A DNA stretch of 64,000 bases from an uncultured Neglectibacter sp. (GTDB lineage Bacteria > Bacillota > Clostridia > Oscillospirales > Acutalibacteraceae): assembly GCA_937958185.1 (NCBI GenBank), contig CALFFN010000019.1:1-64000 (forward strand), written 5' to 3'. Position numbers and translations under genes: made by a program. Below are positions 33,439-41,238 of this stretch, in pieces; the stretch's first letter is position 1, and each line of letters opens with the position of its first letter. The notes beneath the pieces were generated by a model, which was not told the origin of the DNA, searched no databases, and was given only the letters and a program-made list of their open reading frames with translations.

Positions 33439-33474
33439 AAAAGCCCCTGAGAGCAGTCTCTCAGGGGCTTTTCG
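33439..33474. terminator. Bidirectional terminator between murF and the MATE gene
   Basis: A 15-bp perfect stem (33439-33453 with 33458-33472) and a 4-nt loop, with A-run and T-run on the two sides. Confidence 0.9.
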
Positions 33475-33532
33475 TATGTTGAAACGGAGAAATAAAAGGT
33501 AGGTTCTGTGCAGCGCTTGCAGTGCCGCCTTC

Positions 33533-34948
33533 TTACGGCTTTTCTTCAGAAGCAGGCAGCTTTTCGGTTTCCTGATCCTGGAACAGGTTGTCGCGGGTAA
33601 TGTTTTTCAGCCATTTCTTGCTGCGGTAGTGGTGAATGACAAAGGGCCATTTCACAAATTCATCGGTGCAGAGCAGGAAATAGACCCACAGCGGGGGCAG
33701 CTTCAGCAGGGCGGCGGCAATAAAGCCAAGGGGCACGGCGTAGACCCACATGTCGATCAGATCGCACCAGAAGCCGAACCGGCTGTCGCCCCCTGCCCGG
33801 AACACGCCGGCGATCAGGGTCGTGTTCAGCGCAGCGCCCAGCACATAGTAGGAATTGATGAGCAGCATGACCTTCAAATAATGCTTGCCGGTCGCGGTCA
33901 GATCGGCAAAGCCCAGCACGATGGGCATGGAGAGTAATACGATCACCCCGCCGATCAGCCCGGCGATGACGGTGAGCCTGACAATCTTTTTCGCGTCTGC
34001 TTCCGCTTCCTCCATTTTGTTGTCCCCAAATTTCTGCCCCAGCAGAATGCCGCCGGCATTCGCCATGCCAAAGCAGAGAATGGTGCCGAAGTTCCGCACC
34101 ACCACGGCAAGGGAGTTGGCAGCCACGGCGTCATTCCCAAGGAACTGCCCGATAATGACGGAATACATGGAGAAGCCCAGCCCCCAGACCACGTCGTTTG
34201 CCATGGCGGGCATTGCCATCTTCATAAAGTCCGAAAGCAGCTCCTTGCTGCGCAGCAGCATATAGGAAAGCTTTAGCTTCACATTGGTGCTTTTCGCGGA
34301 AACGATAAAGCACAGCACCAGCTCCAGCACTCTGGAAATGGAGGTGGCAAGCGCCACGCCGGCGGCTTCCATTTTCGGGGCGCCGAACAGCCCGAAGATG
34401 AACACCGCATTTAAGATGATATTCAGGGTGAAGGCAAAGGTGTTAAGGGCGGTGCTGACCGCTACCCGCCCAATGCTGCGCAGCACGGAAAGGTACACCT
34501 CTGTAAGACCCCAGCACAGATAGGCGACGCTCAGGATACGCAGGTAGGAAGCGCCGATGGTCACAAGCTCCGGGTCATGGGTGAACACCCTCATCATCAG
34601 CTCTGGAATGGTGAGAGAAGCGGCGGCAAACAAAACGGCAACGATCATGGAGAACCGCAGGGCGATGCCCTCCACCACGTCAATGGCGCGTTGGTCCCCC
34701 TTGCCGTAATACTGGGCGCACAGCATGGTAGCGCCTGTTCCCAGCCCGTAAAAAACCATGAACAGGATACTGGTGTAGTTCGCTGCCAGCGATACTGCCG
34801 AAATGTTGGACTGCCCCACAAAATTGAGCATGACCACATCGGCGGAGTTCACCGCGGCGCTCAAAAGGTTTTGCAGCACAATGGGAATGACCAGCTTTCC
34901 GATCTGGGAATAGAAGCTGTTCTTCTGAAGCCCGATCTTTTTTGTCAT
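33533..34948 (-). CDS. MATE family multidrug exporter
   Basis: A 471-residue protein with about twelve hydrophobic segments in two similar halves. MATE features: IPIVLQNLLSAAVNSADVVM at the start, FYGLGTGATMLCAQYYGKGD in the first half and AVAANSLAVVVRNFG and FGMANAGGILLGQKFGDNK in the second. It exports cationic compounds coupled to Na+ or H+. The start at 34948 is preferred to 35053 because GAAAGGAAAG precedes it and family N-termini start there. Confidence 0.93.
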   Translation of the reverse strand: MTKKIGLQKNSFYSQIGKLVIPIVLQNLLSAAVNSADVVMLNFVGQSNISAVSLAANYTSILFMVFYGLGTGATMLCAQYYGKGDQRAIDVVEGIALRFSMIVAVLFAAASLTIPELMMRVFTHDPELVTIGASYLRILSVAYLCWGLTEVYLSVLRSIGRVAVSTALNTFAFTLNIILNAVFIFGLFGAPKMEAAGVALATSISRVLELVLCFIVSAKSTNVKLKLSYMLLRSKELLSDFMKMAMPAMANDVVWGLGFSMYSVIIGQFLGNDAVAANSLAVVVRNFGTILCFGMANAGGILLGQKFGDNKMEEAEADAKKIVRLTVIAGLIGGVIVLLSMPIVLGFADLTATGKHYLKVMLLINSYYVLGAALNTTLIAGVFRAGGDSRFGFWCDLIDMWVYAVPLGFIAAALLKLPPLWVYFLLCTDEFVKWPFVIHHYRSKKWLKNITRDNLFQDQETEKLPASEEKP

Positions 34949-35154
34949 AAACCGAAACACTTTCCTTTCTTTGCCCGGAAGAAGGAAGCAATTCCATGTA
35001 CTTCCGCTTTTCCAGAAAAATCCTCTCCCACTCCCCTGAAAGAAAGAGAGCAATACATCACCCAGTATATCGGGGAATGGGAGGTTTTGTCAACAGGCGG
35101 CGAAGAAAATTCCCCATGGGCGGTGCGCCGCAGGGACTGTTTCCCAAAAAGGGA
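34949..35154. other. Divergent intergenic region, nothing further seen
   Basis: About 200 bp between the MATE gene and the T-box promoter. It should contain the leftward MATE promoter, which I could not fix by eye. Confidence 0.4.
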
Positions 35155-35183
35155 TTGACAGCGCCGGGCGGAAAGACTATAAT
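35155..35183 (+). promoter_or_regulatory. Perfect consensus promoter of the T-box operon
   Basis: TTGACA (35155-35160), a 17-nt spacer and TATAAT (35178-35183), all matching sigma-A consensus exactly. Such a strong promoter is usual for T-box operons, where control is at termination. Confidence 0.9.
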
Positions 35184-35189
35184 ACAACT

Positions 35190-35469
35190 AATTTCATACA
35201 GATGATCCGTGCGGAGAAGATGTGTTCCGGCACCATGCAGAGAGACGGCGCAAGGGTGAAAGCCGTTTGGGAAAGGAATTGCAGGCCGCTCCCGCCATCG
35301 CAGGCTTACATGGCGCGATTCGGCACGGCTGCCGCGAGGAGCGGCGGCGTATCCCGGCGATAACGGGAAAAAGCGGTCAGGAAGGAGCCTTTCGGTTTCT
35401 TCCGGCAATTTGGGTGGTACCACGGACCTGTCCGTCCCATGAGGGAGCGGACAGGTCTCTATTTTTTTG
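35190..35469 (+). promoter_or_regulatory. T-box leader (tRNA-sensing riboswitch), probable alanine specificity
   Basis: The T-box element TGGGTGGTACCACGG is at 35411-35425, followed by the terminator GACCTGTCCG (35425-35434)/CGGACAGGTC (35448-35457) and seven T's (35462-35468). Upstream lie the stem I marks: AGAGAG (35239-35244) and a GGGTGAAA apical loop on an ACGGC/GCCGT stem (35245-35266). The T-box bulge TGGT would pair with a tRNA ending ACCA, that is discriminator A73, which fits Ala but not Cys. Folding GCGG/CCGC (35211-35214, 35286-35289) and TTCC/GGAA leaves TTGCAGG as specifier strand. GCA (Ala) is the best-fitting triplet, and alaS is the third gene downstream. The specifier call is inference. 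Confidence 0.85.
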
Positions 35470-35477
35470 GAGGGAAC

Positions 35478-36029
35478 ATGGAAACACTGGTTCTGAACGG
35501 TTCTCCCCGTGCGAACGGCGACACCGTTTCGCTGGTAAAGGCTTTGGGCGACCTTTTGCCGGGAAAGCTCACCGTGATAAACGCTTTTTCCCATGAGATC
35601 GCTCCCTGCACGGACTGCCGTTACTGCTGGAAGCACCCCGGCTGCGCGAAACAGGACGGCTGGGTGGAGGTGGACAGGGCGCTGCGCACCTGTGACGGCG
35701 TTGTACTTGCTTCGCCCATCTATTTTTCCGAGCTGACAGGACCGCTTCTGAGCGTGCTCAGCCGGCTGCAGCAATACTACTGCGCCAGGGTGTTCCGGGG
35801 AGAGGAAAGCCCGTTCCCCCGCAGGAAAGGCGGTCTTTTACTGGTGGGCGGCGGCGACGGCAGACCGCAGCGGGCGCGGGAAACGGCGGAAACGCTGCTG
35901 CACCAAATGGGCTGTCAGGATATTTTCCCTGCCATTGTCTGCCACAATACCAACCGCTTTCCGGCGCTGAGCGAGCCGGGGGTGCGGGAACAGCTTCAGG
36001 CGCTGGCGGACTTTTTGCAAGGGGAATAG
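35478..36029 (+). CDS. NADPH-dependent FMN reductase / flavodoxin-fold protein
   Basis: A 183-residue flavodoxin-like protein. The phosphate-binding loop is LNGSPRANGDTVSLVKAL at the N-terminus; a cysteine-rich insert CTDCRYCWKHPGC (about residues 41-53) and the block DGVVLASPIYFSELTGPL are typical of iron-sulfur flavoprotein/NADPH-dependent FMN reductase relatives. It probably reduces flavin or quinone substrates. The ATG at 35478 follows TTTGGAGGGAAC directly after the T-box terminator. It is an unexpected first gene for a T-box operon. Confidence 0.87.
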   Translation: METLVLNGSPRANGDTVSLVKALGDLLPGKLTVINAFSHEIAPCTDCRYCWKHPGCAKQDGWVEVDRALRTCDGVVLASPIYFSELTGPLLSVLSRLQQYYCARVFRGEESPFPRRKGGLLLVGGGDGRPQRARETAETLLHQMGCQDIFPAIVCHNTNRFPALSEPGVREQLQALADFLQGE

Positions 36030-36069
36030 ATTTTTGACCACATCATTTTTAGAAAAGGAGATATGCGGA

Positions 36070-37113
36070 ATGGCTGAAATCAACTACTGCGTGGAGCAGC
36101 TGAAAAAGCTTTGCGCCATTGACAGCCCCTCCGGCTTCACGGAGCGGGCGGCGGATTACTTATTGGAGGAGCTGACCCGCTTGGGCTATGCCCCCAAGAA
36201 GACCAGAAAGGGCGGCGTCGCCGTGTGCCTGGGCGGCAGCGTGGCAGACCCGCAGGAGCCTGACGGGCTGCTGCTGATGGCGCATGTGGACACCCTGGGC
36301 GCCGTAGTGCAGTCCATCAAGGGCAACGGGCGGCTGAAGCTTTCCCCGGTAGGCGGCTTGCAGGCGGAAAACTGCGAGGCGGAGAACTGTGTGATCTACA
36401 CCCGGGAGGGGAAAACCTTTACCGGCTGTTTGCAGCTTTGCGACGCTTCCGCCCACGTGAACCGGGAATACGGAGAGAAGAAGCGCCAATTTGCCGGTAT
36501 GGAAGTGGTGATCGACGAGCCTGTGAAGAAGCCGGAGGATACCCGGAAGCTGGGCATCGAGGTGGGGGATTTCGTGTGCTTTTCTCCCCGTACGGTGGTA
36601 ACGGAAAGCGGCTATATCAAAAGCCGGTTCCTGGACGACAAGCTCAGCGCGGCGATTTTGCTGGCATATGCAAAGGAGCTGAAGGAAAAGAACGCAACCC
36701 TCAAACGAAAGGTGTACCTGCACTTTACCGTGTACGAGGAGGTAGGTCACGGCGCGGCGGCTTCTGTGCCGGAGGACGTATCGGAGATCGTCAGCGTGGA
36801 CATGGGCTGCGTGGGCGAGGGCTTGCAGTGTACGGAGCGGGAGGTTTCCATCTGCGCCAAGGATTCCGGCGGTCCGTATGATTATACCGTCACCACCGCT
36901 TTGGTGCAGGCGGCAAAGCAGGCGGGAGCATCCTTTGCCGTGGACGTGTACCCCTATTACGGCTCAGATGCGGAGGCTGCCCTTTCCGCCGGGTATGACG
37001 TTCGCCACGGGCTGATCGGTCCCGGCGTGTACGCCTCTCACGGCTATGAGCGCTCCCATGTGGACGGCGCGGAAAATACCCTGAAGCTTTTGTGGGCTTA
37101 CACGGTGAAATAA
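36070..37113 (+). CDS. M42 family metallo-aminopeptidase
   Basis: A 347-residue dinuclear-zinc peptidase of the M42 (glutamyl aminopeptidase/TET) family. Motifs: IDSPSGFTERAADYL, metal ligands in MAHVDTLGA, in SRFLDDKLSAAILL, the catalytic Glu pair in FTVYEEVGHGAAAS, SVDMGCVG and a late ASHGYERSH. It degrades peptides in the cytosol. The ATG at 36070 follows AAAAGGAGA. It lies 40 bp after the flavoprotein and 111 bp before alaS, so it is probably in the T-box operon; releasing amino acids would fit that control. Confidence 0.92.
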   Translation: MAEINYCVEQLKKLCAIDSPSGFTERAADYLLEELTRLGYAPKKTRKGGVAVCLGGSVADPQEPDGLLLMAHVDTLGAVVQSIKGNGRLKLSPVGGLQAENCEAENCVIYTREGKTFTGCLQLCDASAHVNREYGEKKRQFAGMEVVIDEPVKKPEDTRKLGIEVGDFVCFSPRTVVTESGYIKSRFLDDKLSAAILLAYAKELKEKNATLKRKVYLHFTVYEEVGHGAAASVPEDVSEIVSVDMGCVGEGLQCTEREVSICAKDSGGPYDYTVTTALVQAAKQAGASFAVDVYPYYGSDAEAALSAGYDVRHGLIGPGVYASHGYERSHVDGAENTLKLLWAYTVK

Positions 37114-37224
37114 TCGCGGAGCAAAAGTACCGGGCTTCTCCGAGCCAGTGCGCACTTTCGTTCCTAATACCACAATAAAAATGGAAATTCAAATTTTGAG
37201 GAAAGAAACAGGAGGTTATACAAC

Positions 37225-39852
37225 ATGAAATGGACAGGACTCAATGAATTGCGGGAAAAGTATCTGGAGTTTTTTGAGAGCAAGGATCACCTGCGGCTCC
37301 CAAGCTTCTCGCTGATCCCCCAGGGAGATAACAGCCTTTTGCTGATAAACTCCGGCATGGCGCCTATGAAGAAATACTTCACCGGCGAGGTCACGCCGCC
37401 CCGGGTCAGGGTGACTACCTGCCAGAAATGTATCCGCACCCCGGATATCGACAGCGTGGGCATTGACGACCGGCACGGCACCTTCTTTGAAATGCTGGGG
37501 AATTTCTCGTTCAACGACTACTTCAAGAAAGAAGCCATCTTCTGGGCATGGGAATTTTTTACAAAGGTTCTGGAAATGCCGCCGGAAAAACTTTATATCA
37601 CCGTCTATCTGGAAGACGATGTGGCGTGGGATATCTGGACGAAGGAGGTAGGTATCCCCGAAAGCCATATGCGCCGCATGGGCAAGGAGGACAATTTCTG
37701 GGAGCACGGCTCCGGTCCCTGCGGCCCCAGCTCTGAAATCTATTTTGACCGGGGTCCCGAGCACAGCTGCGGCAAGCCCACCTGCGATGTGGGCTGTGAC
37801 TGCGACCGCTATGTGGAAATATGGAACCTGGTGTTCTCCCAGTTCAACAACGACGGCAAGGGAAATTACACCCCGCTGGGTCGGGAAAATATTGATACCG
37901 GCATGGGGCTGGAACGGCTTGCCTGCGTCATGCAGGACGTGGACAACCTGTTCCTTGTGGACACCATGCAGAATATTATGAAGCACGTGTCGAAAATTTC
38001 CGGCGTGGAATATGGCGCCAATGAGAAAACCGACATTTCCCTGCGTATCATCACCGACCATATCCGCAGCACGGTATTTATGATCGGCGACGGCGTGCTG
38101 CCCAGCAATGAGGGCAGGGGCTATGTGCTCCGCCGTCTGCTGCGCCGGGCTGCCCGTCACGGCAAGCTGCTGGGCATCAACGGACCTTTCCTGACGGAGG
38201 TCGCGGACACGGTGCTCCAGGAAAACGGCGGCGCATATCCCGAGCTGCTGGAAAAGGAAGTCACCATCAAAAAGGTGATTTCCTTTGAGGAGGAAAGCTT
38301 TGCAAAGACCATCGACCAGGGGCTTTCCCTGCTGAACAGCTTTATCGACCAGGCGGATTCCAGGATTTTTTCCGGCGATAACGCCTTTACCCTCAGCGAC
38401 ACCTACGGCTTCCCGCTGGACCTGACCAGGGAGATCCTGGCAGAGCGGGGCATGGAGGTAGACGAGGATCGGTTCCGGGAGCTGATGCGCCAGCAGAAGG
38501 AGCGGGCAAGGAATGCCAGAAAGGACGCGGGCGCGGACGCCTGGAAGGGCGAAAACACCGCTGCCGCAGGGCTGCCTGCCACCAATTTTGTGGGCTATAC
38601 CGAGCTGAAAGCCACCGCAAAAGTAATTGCCATTATCAGGAGCGGCGAGCGCGTGGATACTGCTGAAGCGGGCGAAGAGGTTTCCGTCGTGCTGGACACC
38701 ACCCCCTTCTACGGCGAGGGCGGCGGTCAGGTAGGCGACAGCGGTGCGCTGGAGGCGGAAGGCGTTTCCGTGGACGTGGTGGACACCACCAAGCACGAGG
38801 GGATCTATCTCCACCGCAGCGTGGTGTCCGAGGGCACCCTGCGGGTGGGCGATACGGTAAACGCTGTGCTGGACTCCATGCGGCGCAAGGCGATCATGCG
38901 GAACCACACGGCGGCGCATTTGCTGCAGGCGGCGCTGCGCAAGGTGCTGGGCGACCACGTGGAGCAGGCGGGTCAGCTGGTGAACGAGCAGCACGTGCGG
39001 TTCGACTTTACCCATTTCTCCGCCATGACTCCCGAGGAACTGGCGGCGGTAGAAATGCTGGTCAACGATGAAATTTTGAAAGCCGTTCCCGTCTCCATGG
39101 TGGAAATGCCCATTGAGGAAGCAAAAAAGAGCGGCGCCATGGCGCTGTTCGGTGAAAAATACGGCGACATTGTCCGGGTGGTCTCCGTGGAGGACGGCTT
39201 CTCCAAGGAATTCTGCGGCGGCACCCATATGGACAACACCTCCCGGCTGGGGCTGTTCAAGATCGTGTCCGAGGCTTCCGTAGCCTCCGGCGTGAGAAGG
39301 ATCGAGGGCGTTACCGGCGCAGGTGTGCTGGCGGTCCTGGCGGCGCAGAACCTGTCCCTGCAGGAAACCGCCCAGGCGATGAAGGTGCTGAACCCGGCGG
39401 ACCTGCCCATGCGCGCCAAGCAGGTGATGGGAGAGCTCAAGGAAAAGGATAAAACCATCGAAGAGCTGAACGCGAAGATCGCTTCTGTCAGAATGTCCGG
39501 CATTTTCGAGAACGCGCAGGAGATCGAAGGCATCAAGGTGGTATTCGCCTTGCTTTCCGGCACGGACGGCAACGCCCTGCGGGCGCTGTGTGACCGGGCA
39601 AAGGATATGGCGGAGCCCATTGTAGCCGTCTTTGCAGGCGTCAGCGGCGGCAAGGCTTCCCTGGCGGCAGTGTGCAGCAAGGCGGCGCAGGAGAAAGGGC
39701 TGAAAGCCGGCGCGCTGGTAAAGGAGGTCGCCATGATCACCGGCGGCAACGGCGGCGGCAGGCCTGATTTCGCCATGGCAGGCGCAAAGGACCAGACCAA
39801 GCTGGACGAAGCGCTGGCTGCCGTGCCCTCGCTGGTACAGGCTCAGCTTTAA
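37225..39852 (+). CDS. alaS: Alanyl-tRNA synthetase
   Basis: An 875-residue class II synthetase. Order: catalytic core with INSGMAPMKKYF and TCQKCIRTPDIDSVG, GRGYVLRRLLRRAARHG, the editing domain with HTAAHLLQAAL and the zinc-binding CGGTHMDNTSR, and the C-terminal oligomerisation domain ending GGGRPDFAMAGAKD. AGGAGG lies before the ATG at 37225. No separate T-box or clear promoter is seen in the 111-bp gap upstream, so it probably depends on the T-box transcript starting near 35190. Confidence 0.98.
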   Translation: MKWTGLNELREKYLEFFESKDHLRLPSFSLIPQGDNSLLLINSGMAPMKKYFTGEVTPPRVRVTTCQKCIRTPDIDSVGIDDRHGTFFEMLGNFSFNDYFKKEAIFWAWEFFTKVLEMPPEKLYITVYLEDDVAWDIWTKEVGIPESHMRRMGKEDNFWEHGSGPCGPSSEIYFDRGPEHSCGKPTCDVGCDCDRYVEIWNLVFSQFNNDGKGNYTPLGRENIDTGMGLERLACVMQDVDNLFLVDTMQNIMKHVSKISGVEYGANEKTDISLRIITDHIRSTVFMIGDGVLPSNEGRGYVLRRLLRRAARHGKLLGINGPFLTEVADTVLQENGGAYPELLEKEVTIKKVISFEEESFAKTIDQGLSLLNSFIDQADSRIFSGDNAFTLSDTYGFPLDLTREILAERGMEVDEDRFRELMRQQKERARNARKDAGADAWKGENTAAAGLPATNFVGYTELKATAKVIAIIRSGERVDTAEAGEEVSVVLDTTPFYGEGGGQVGDSGALEAEGVSVDVVDTTKHEGIYLHRSVVSEGTLRVGDTVNAVLDSMRRKAIMRNHTAAHLLQAALRKVLGDHVEQAGQLVNEQHVRFDFTHFSAMTPEELAAVEMLVNDEILKAVPVSMVEMPIEEAKKSGAMALFGEKYGDIVRVVSVEDGFSKEFCGGTHMDNTSRLGLFKIVSEASVASGVRRIEGVTGAGVLAVLAAQNLSLQETAQAMKVLNPADLPMRAKQVMGELKEKDKTIEELNAKIASVRMSGIFENAQEIEGIKVVFALLSGTDGNALRALCDRAKDMAEPIVAVFAGVSGGKASLAAVCSKAAQEKGLKAGALVKEVAMITGGNGGGRPDFAMAGAKDQTKLDEALAAVPSLVQAQL

Positions 39853-40020
39853 GCTCACGGGGCTTTGCCCCGAACCCCATTCGCTTTTTGAAAAAAGCGG
39901 AGCAAAAACCTTTACGCCGCATGGGAGCCATATGGCAAAGCCATATGCCCCCATGCGGAGAAGAAGTTTCGTCCACCTTTTCAAAGGTGGTAGGGTGTGG
40001 GGTGAAACCCCACGACCTGA
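39853..40020. repeat. Multi-hairpin intergenic element
   Basis: About 165 bp made almost wholly of stem-loops: CGGGGC/GCCCCG (39858-39872), CGCTTTT/AAAAGCG (39882-39899), a long arm CCGCATGGG/CCCATGCGG with inner GCCATATG repeats (39917-39958), CCACCTTT/AAAGGTGG (39973-39990) and GTGGGGT/ACCCCAC (39997-40013). The outer two hairpins resemble each other in inverted orientation, like the ends of a miniature mobile element. The stretch AAAAACCTTTAC recurs near 24080. Confidence 0.7.
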
Positions 40021-40035
40021 AAAAAGGAGCGTGTT

Positions 40036-40395
40036 ATGATGGAAGACTGCATTTTCTGCAAAATAGCAAGGGGAGAAATTCCCTCCAATAAGGTATATGA
40101 GGACGAAACGGTTCTGGCGTTTTATGACCTTGACCCGCAGGCGCCTGTCCATGTGCTGCTGATCCCCAAGACCCACATTGCGTCCGCAAAGGAGATCACC
40201 CCGGAAAACAGCGGCGTGGTGGCGCATATTTTTGAGGTTGCCGCGATCCTGGCAAATGAATTGGGGCTGGAAAATGGGTTCCGCATAGTCAACAACTGCG
40301 GCAAGGACGGTATGCAAAGCGTGCAGCACCTCCATTTCCACCTGCTGGGCAAGCGCACTATGGGCTGGCCTCCCTTTCCCGAAAAAAGCTGCTAA
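40036..40395 (+). CDS. HIT family nucleotide-binding protein (HinT-like)
   Basis: A 119-residue histidine-triad protein. The zinc-binding start is CIFCKIARGEIPS and the active-site triad HLHFHLLG is near residue 99. HinT-type proteins hydrolyse adenosine phosphoramidates and aminoacyl-adenylates. Both ATG 40036 and ATG 40039 follow AAAAAGGAG at 40021-40029. Placement after alaS may be chance, though HinT acts on lysyl- and other aminoacyl-AMP intermediates. Confidence 0.93.
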   Translation: MMEDCIFCKIARGEIPSNKVYEDETVLAFYDLDPQAPVHVLLIPKTHIASAKEITPENSGVVAHIFEVAAILANELGLENGFRIVNNCGKDGMQSVQHLHFHLLGKRTMGWPPFPEKSC

Positions 40396-40698
40396 ACTTT
40401 TTTCGGAGAGGAAGAGCAGGTGAACTTACAAGCTTTCGCTTTTTCAAAGCGGAAGCCAGAAAGCGAGTCTTGCTCTGACGAGGGTGAGTAATCGGCAGAA
40501 AAGAGTAGAATAGCCTGACCGACCTCTTGCAATCTACTGGAAAAATATGCTACAATAATCAAAGTAGGAATGCCATGGAGCCATTCCGTGCTTCCGGCAA
40601 AAAGCCAGCCCGAAAAGTGGCGGCTGAATTGCGGAGAATGCTCCGCACAAGGAAGGTCCACGATCATCTCCGCGCAAGCGGAAAGGAGAGAATGTCGT
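40396..40698 (+). promoter_or_regulatory. Promoter and structured leader of the phosphoribosyltransferase operon
   Basis: TTGCAA (40527-40532), 18 nt, TACAAT (40551-40556) gives a leader of about 135 nt. Hairpins are GGAATG/CATTCC (about 40567-40587), GCGGAG/CTCCGC (about 40633-40648) and TCTCC, which can pair with the ribosome site GGAGA before the ATG at 40699. An 11-bp hairpin (40432-40442 with 40446-40456) lies upstream of the promoter. No known riboswitch motif was recognised. Confidence 0.5.
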
Positions 40699-41238
40699 AT
40701 GGGAGAAGTTTATCAAATGAATATTGCCGGGTGTGACAGAAAGCTTCCTATCTGTCCCATCAATGAGCATATGGACATTGCGGGCTTCGTCATGTTCAGC
40801 GATGTGGAGATCACGGAGCGCACCGCAGCCGCTTTGCTGGAAAAGTGCCCGGAGCACGATGTGATCGTCACGGCGGAGTCCAAGGGGATCCCCCTTGCCT
40901 ATGAAATGGCAAGGATCGGCTGCCGCAATTATGTGGTAGCGCGCAAGGGGATCAAAGCGTATATGGAAGACCCCATTCATGTGGAGGTGAAGTCCATCAC
41001 CACCGACCACGTGCAGAAGCTGTACCTGTCCAAGGCGGACTGCGAAAACCTGAAGGGCAAGCGTATTCTGATCGTAGATGACGTGATCTCCACCGGGGAA
41101 TCCCTGGCTGCCATGGAGGAGCTGCTCCATACCATCGGCGGCAAGGTAGTGGGCAAAGCCTGCGTGCTGGCTGAGGGCGACGCCAAGGATCGGACGGACA
41201 TCATCTACCTTGAGCCGCTGCCCCTGTTCTTCAAGTAA
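40699..41238 (+). CDS. Phosphoribosyltransferase (adenine phosphoribosyltransferase-like)
   Basis: A 179-residue type I PRTase. The PRPP-binding motif ILIVDDVISTGES is at about residue 127, with VTAESKGIPLAYEMA for the pyrophosphate loop and YVVARKGIKAYM in the hood/flexible loop. It resembles APRT-like purine salvage enzymes of Clostridia; exact base is not certain. The ATG at 40699 has GGAAAGGAGAGA upstream. The next gene, comEC, begins with GTG immediately after its stop codon. Confidence 0.82.
   Translation: MGEVYQMNIAGCDRKLPICPINEHMDIAGFVMFSDVEITERTAAALLEKCPEHDVIVTAESKGIPLAYEMARIGCRNYVVARKGIKAYMEDPIHVEVKSITTDHVQKLYLSKADCENLKGKRILIVDDVISTGESLAAMEELLHTIGGKVVGKACVLAEGDAKDRTDIIYLEPLPLFFK

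Noticed and set aside
35155..35477. A short protein starting near 35439 overlapping the T-box terminator
   Set aside because: That frame starts within the terminator stem; the ATG at 35478 has a proper ribosome site and flavodoxin start.
37216..40341. A 1041-codon open frame opposite alaS and the HIT gene
   Set aside because: It spans a repeat element and two real genes and has no recognisable domain.
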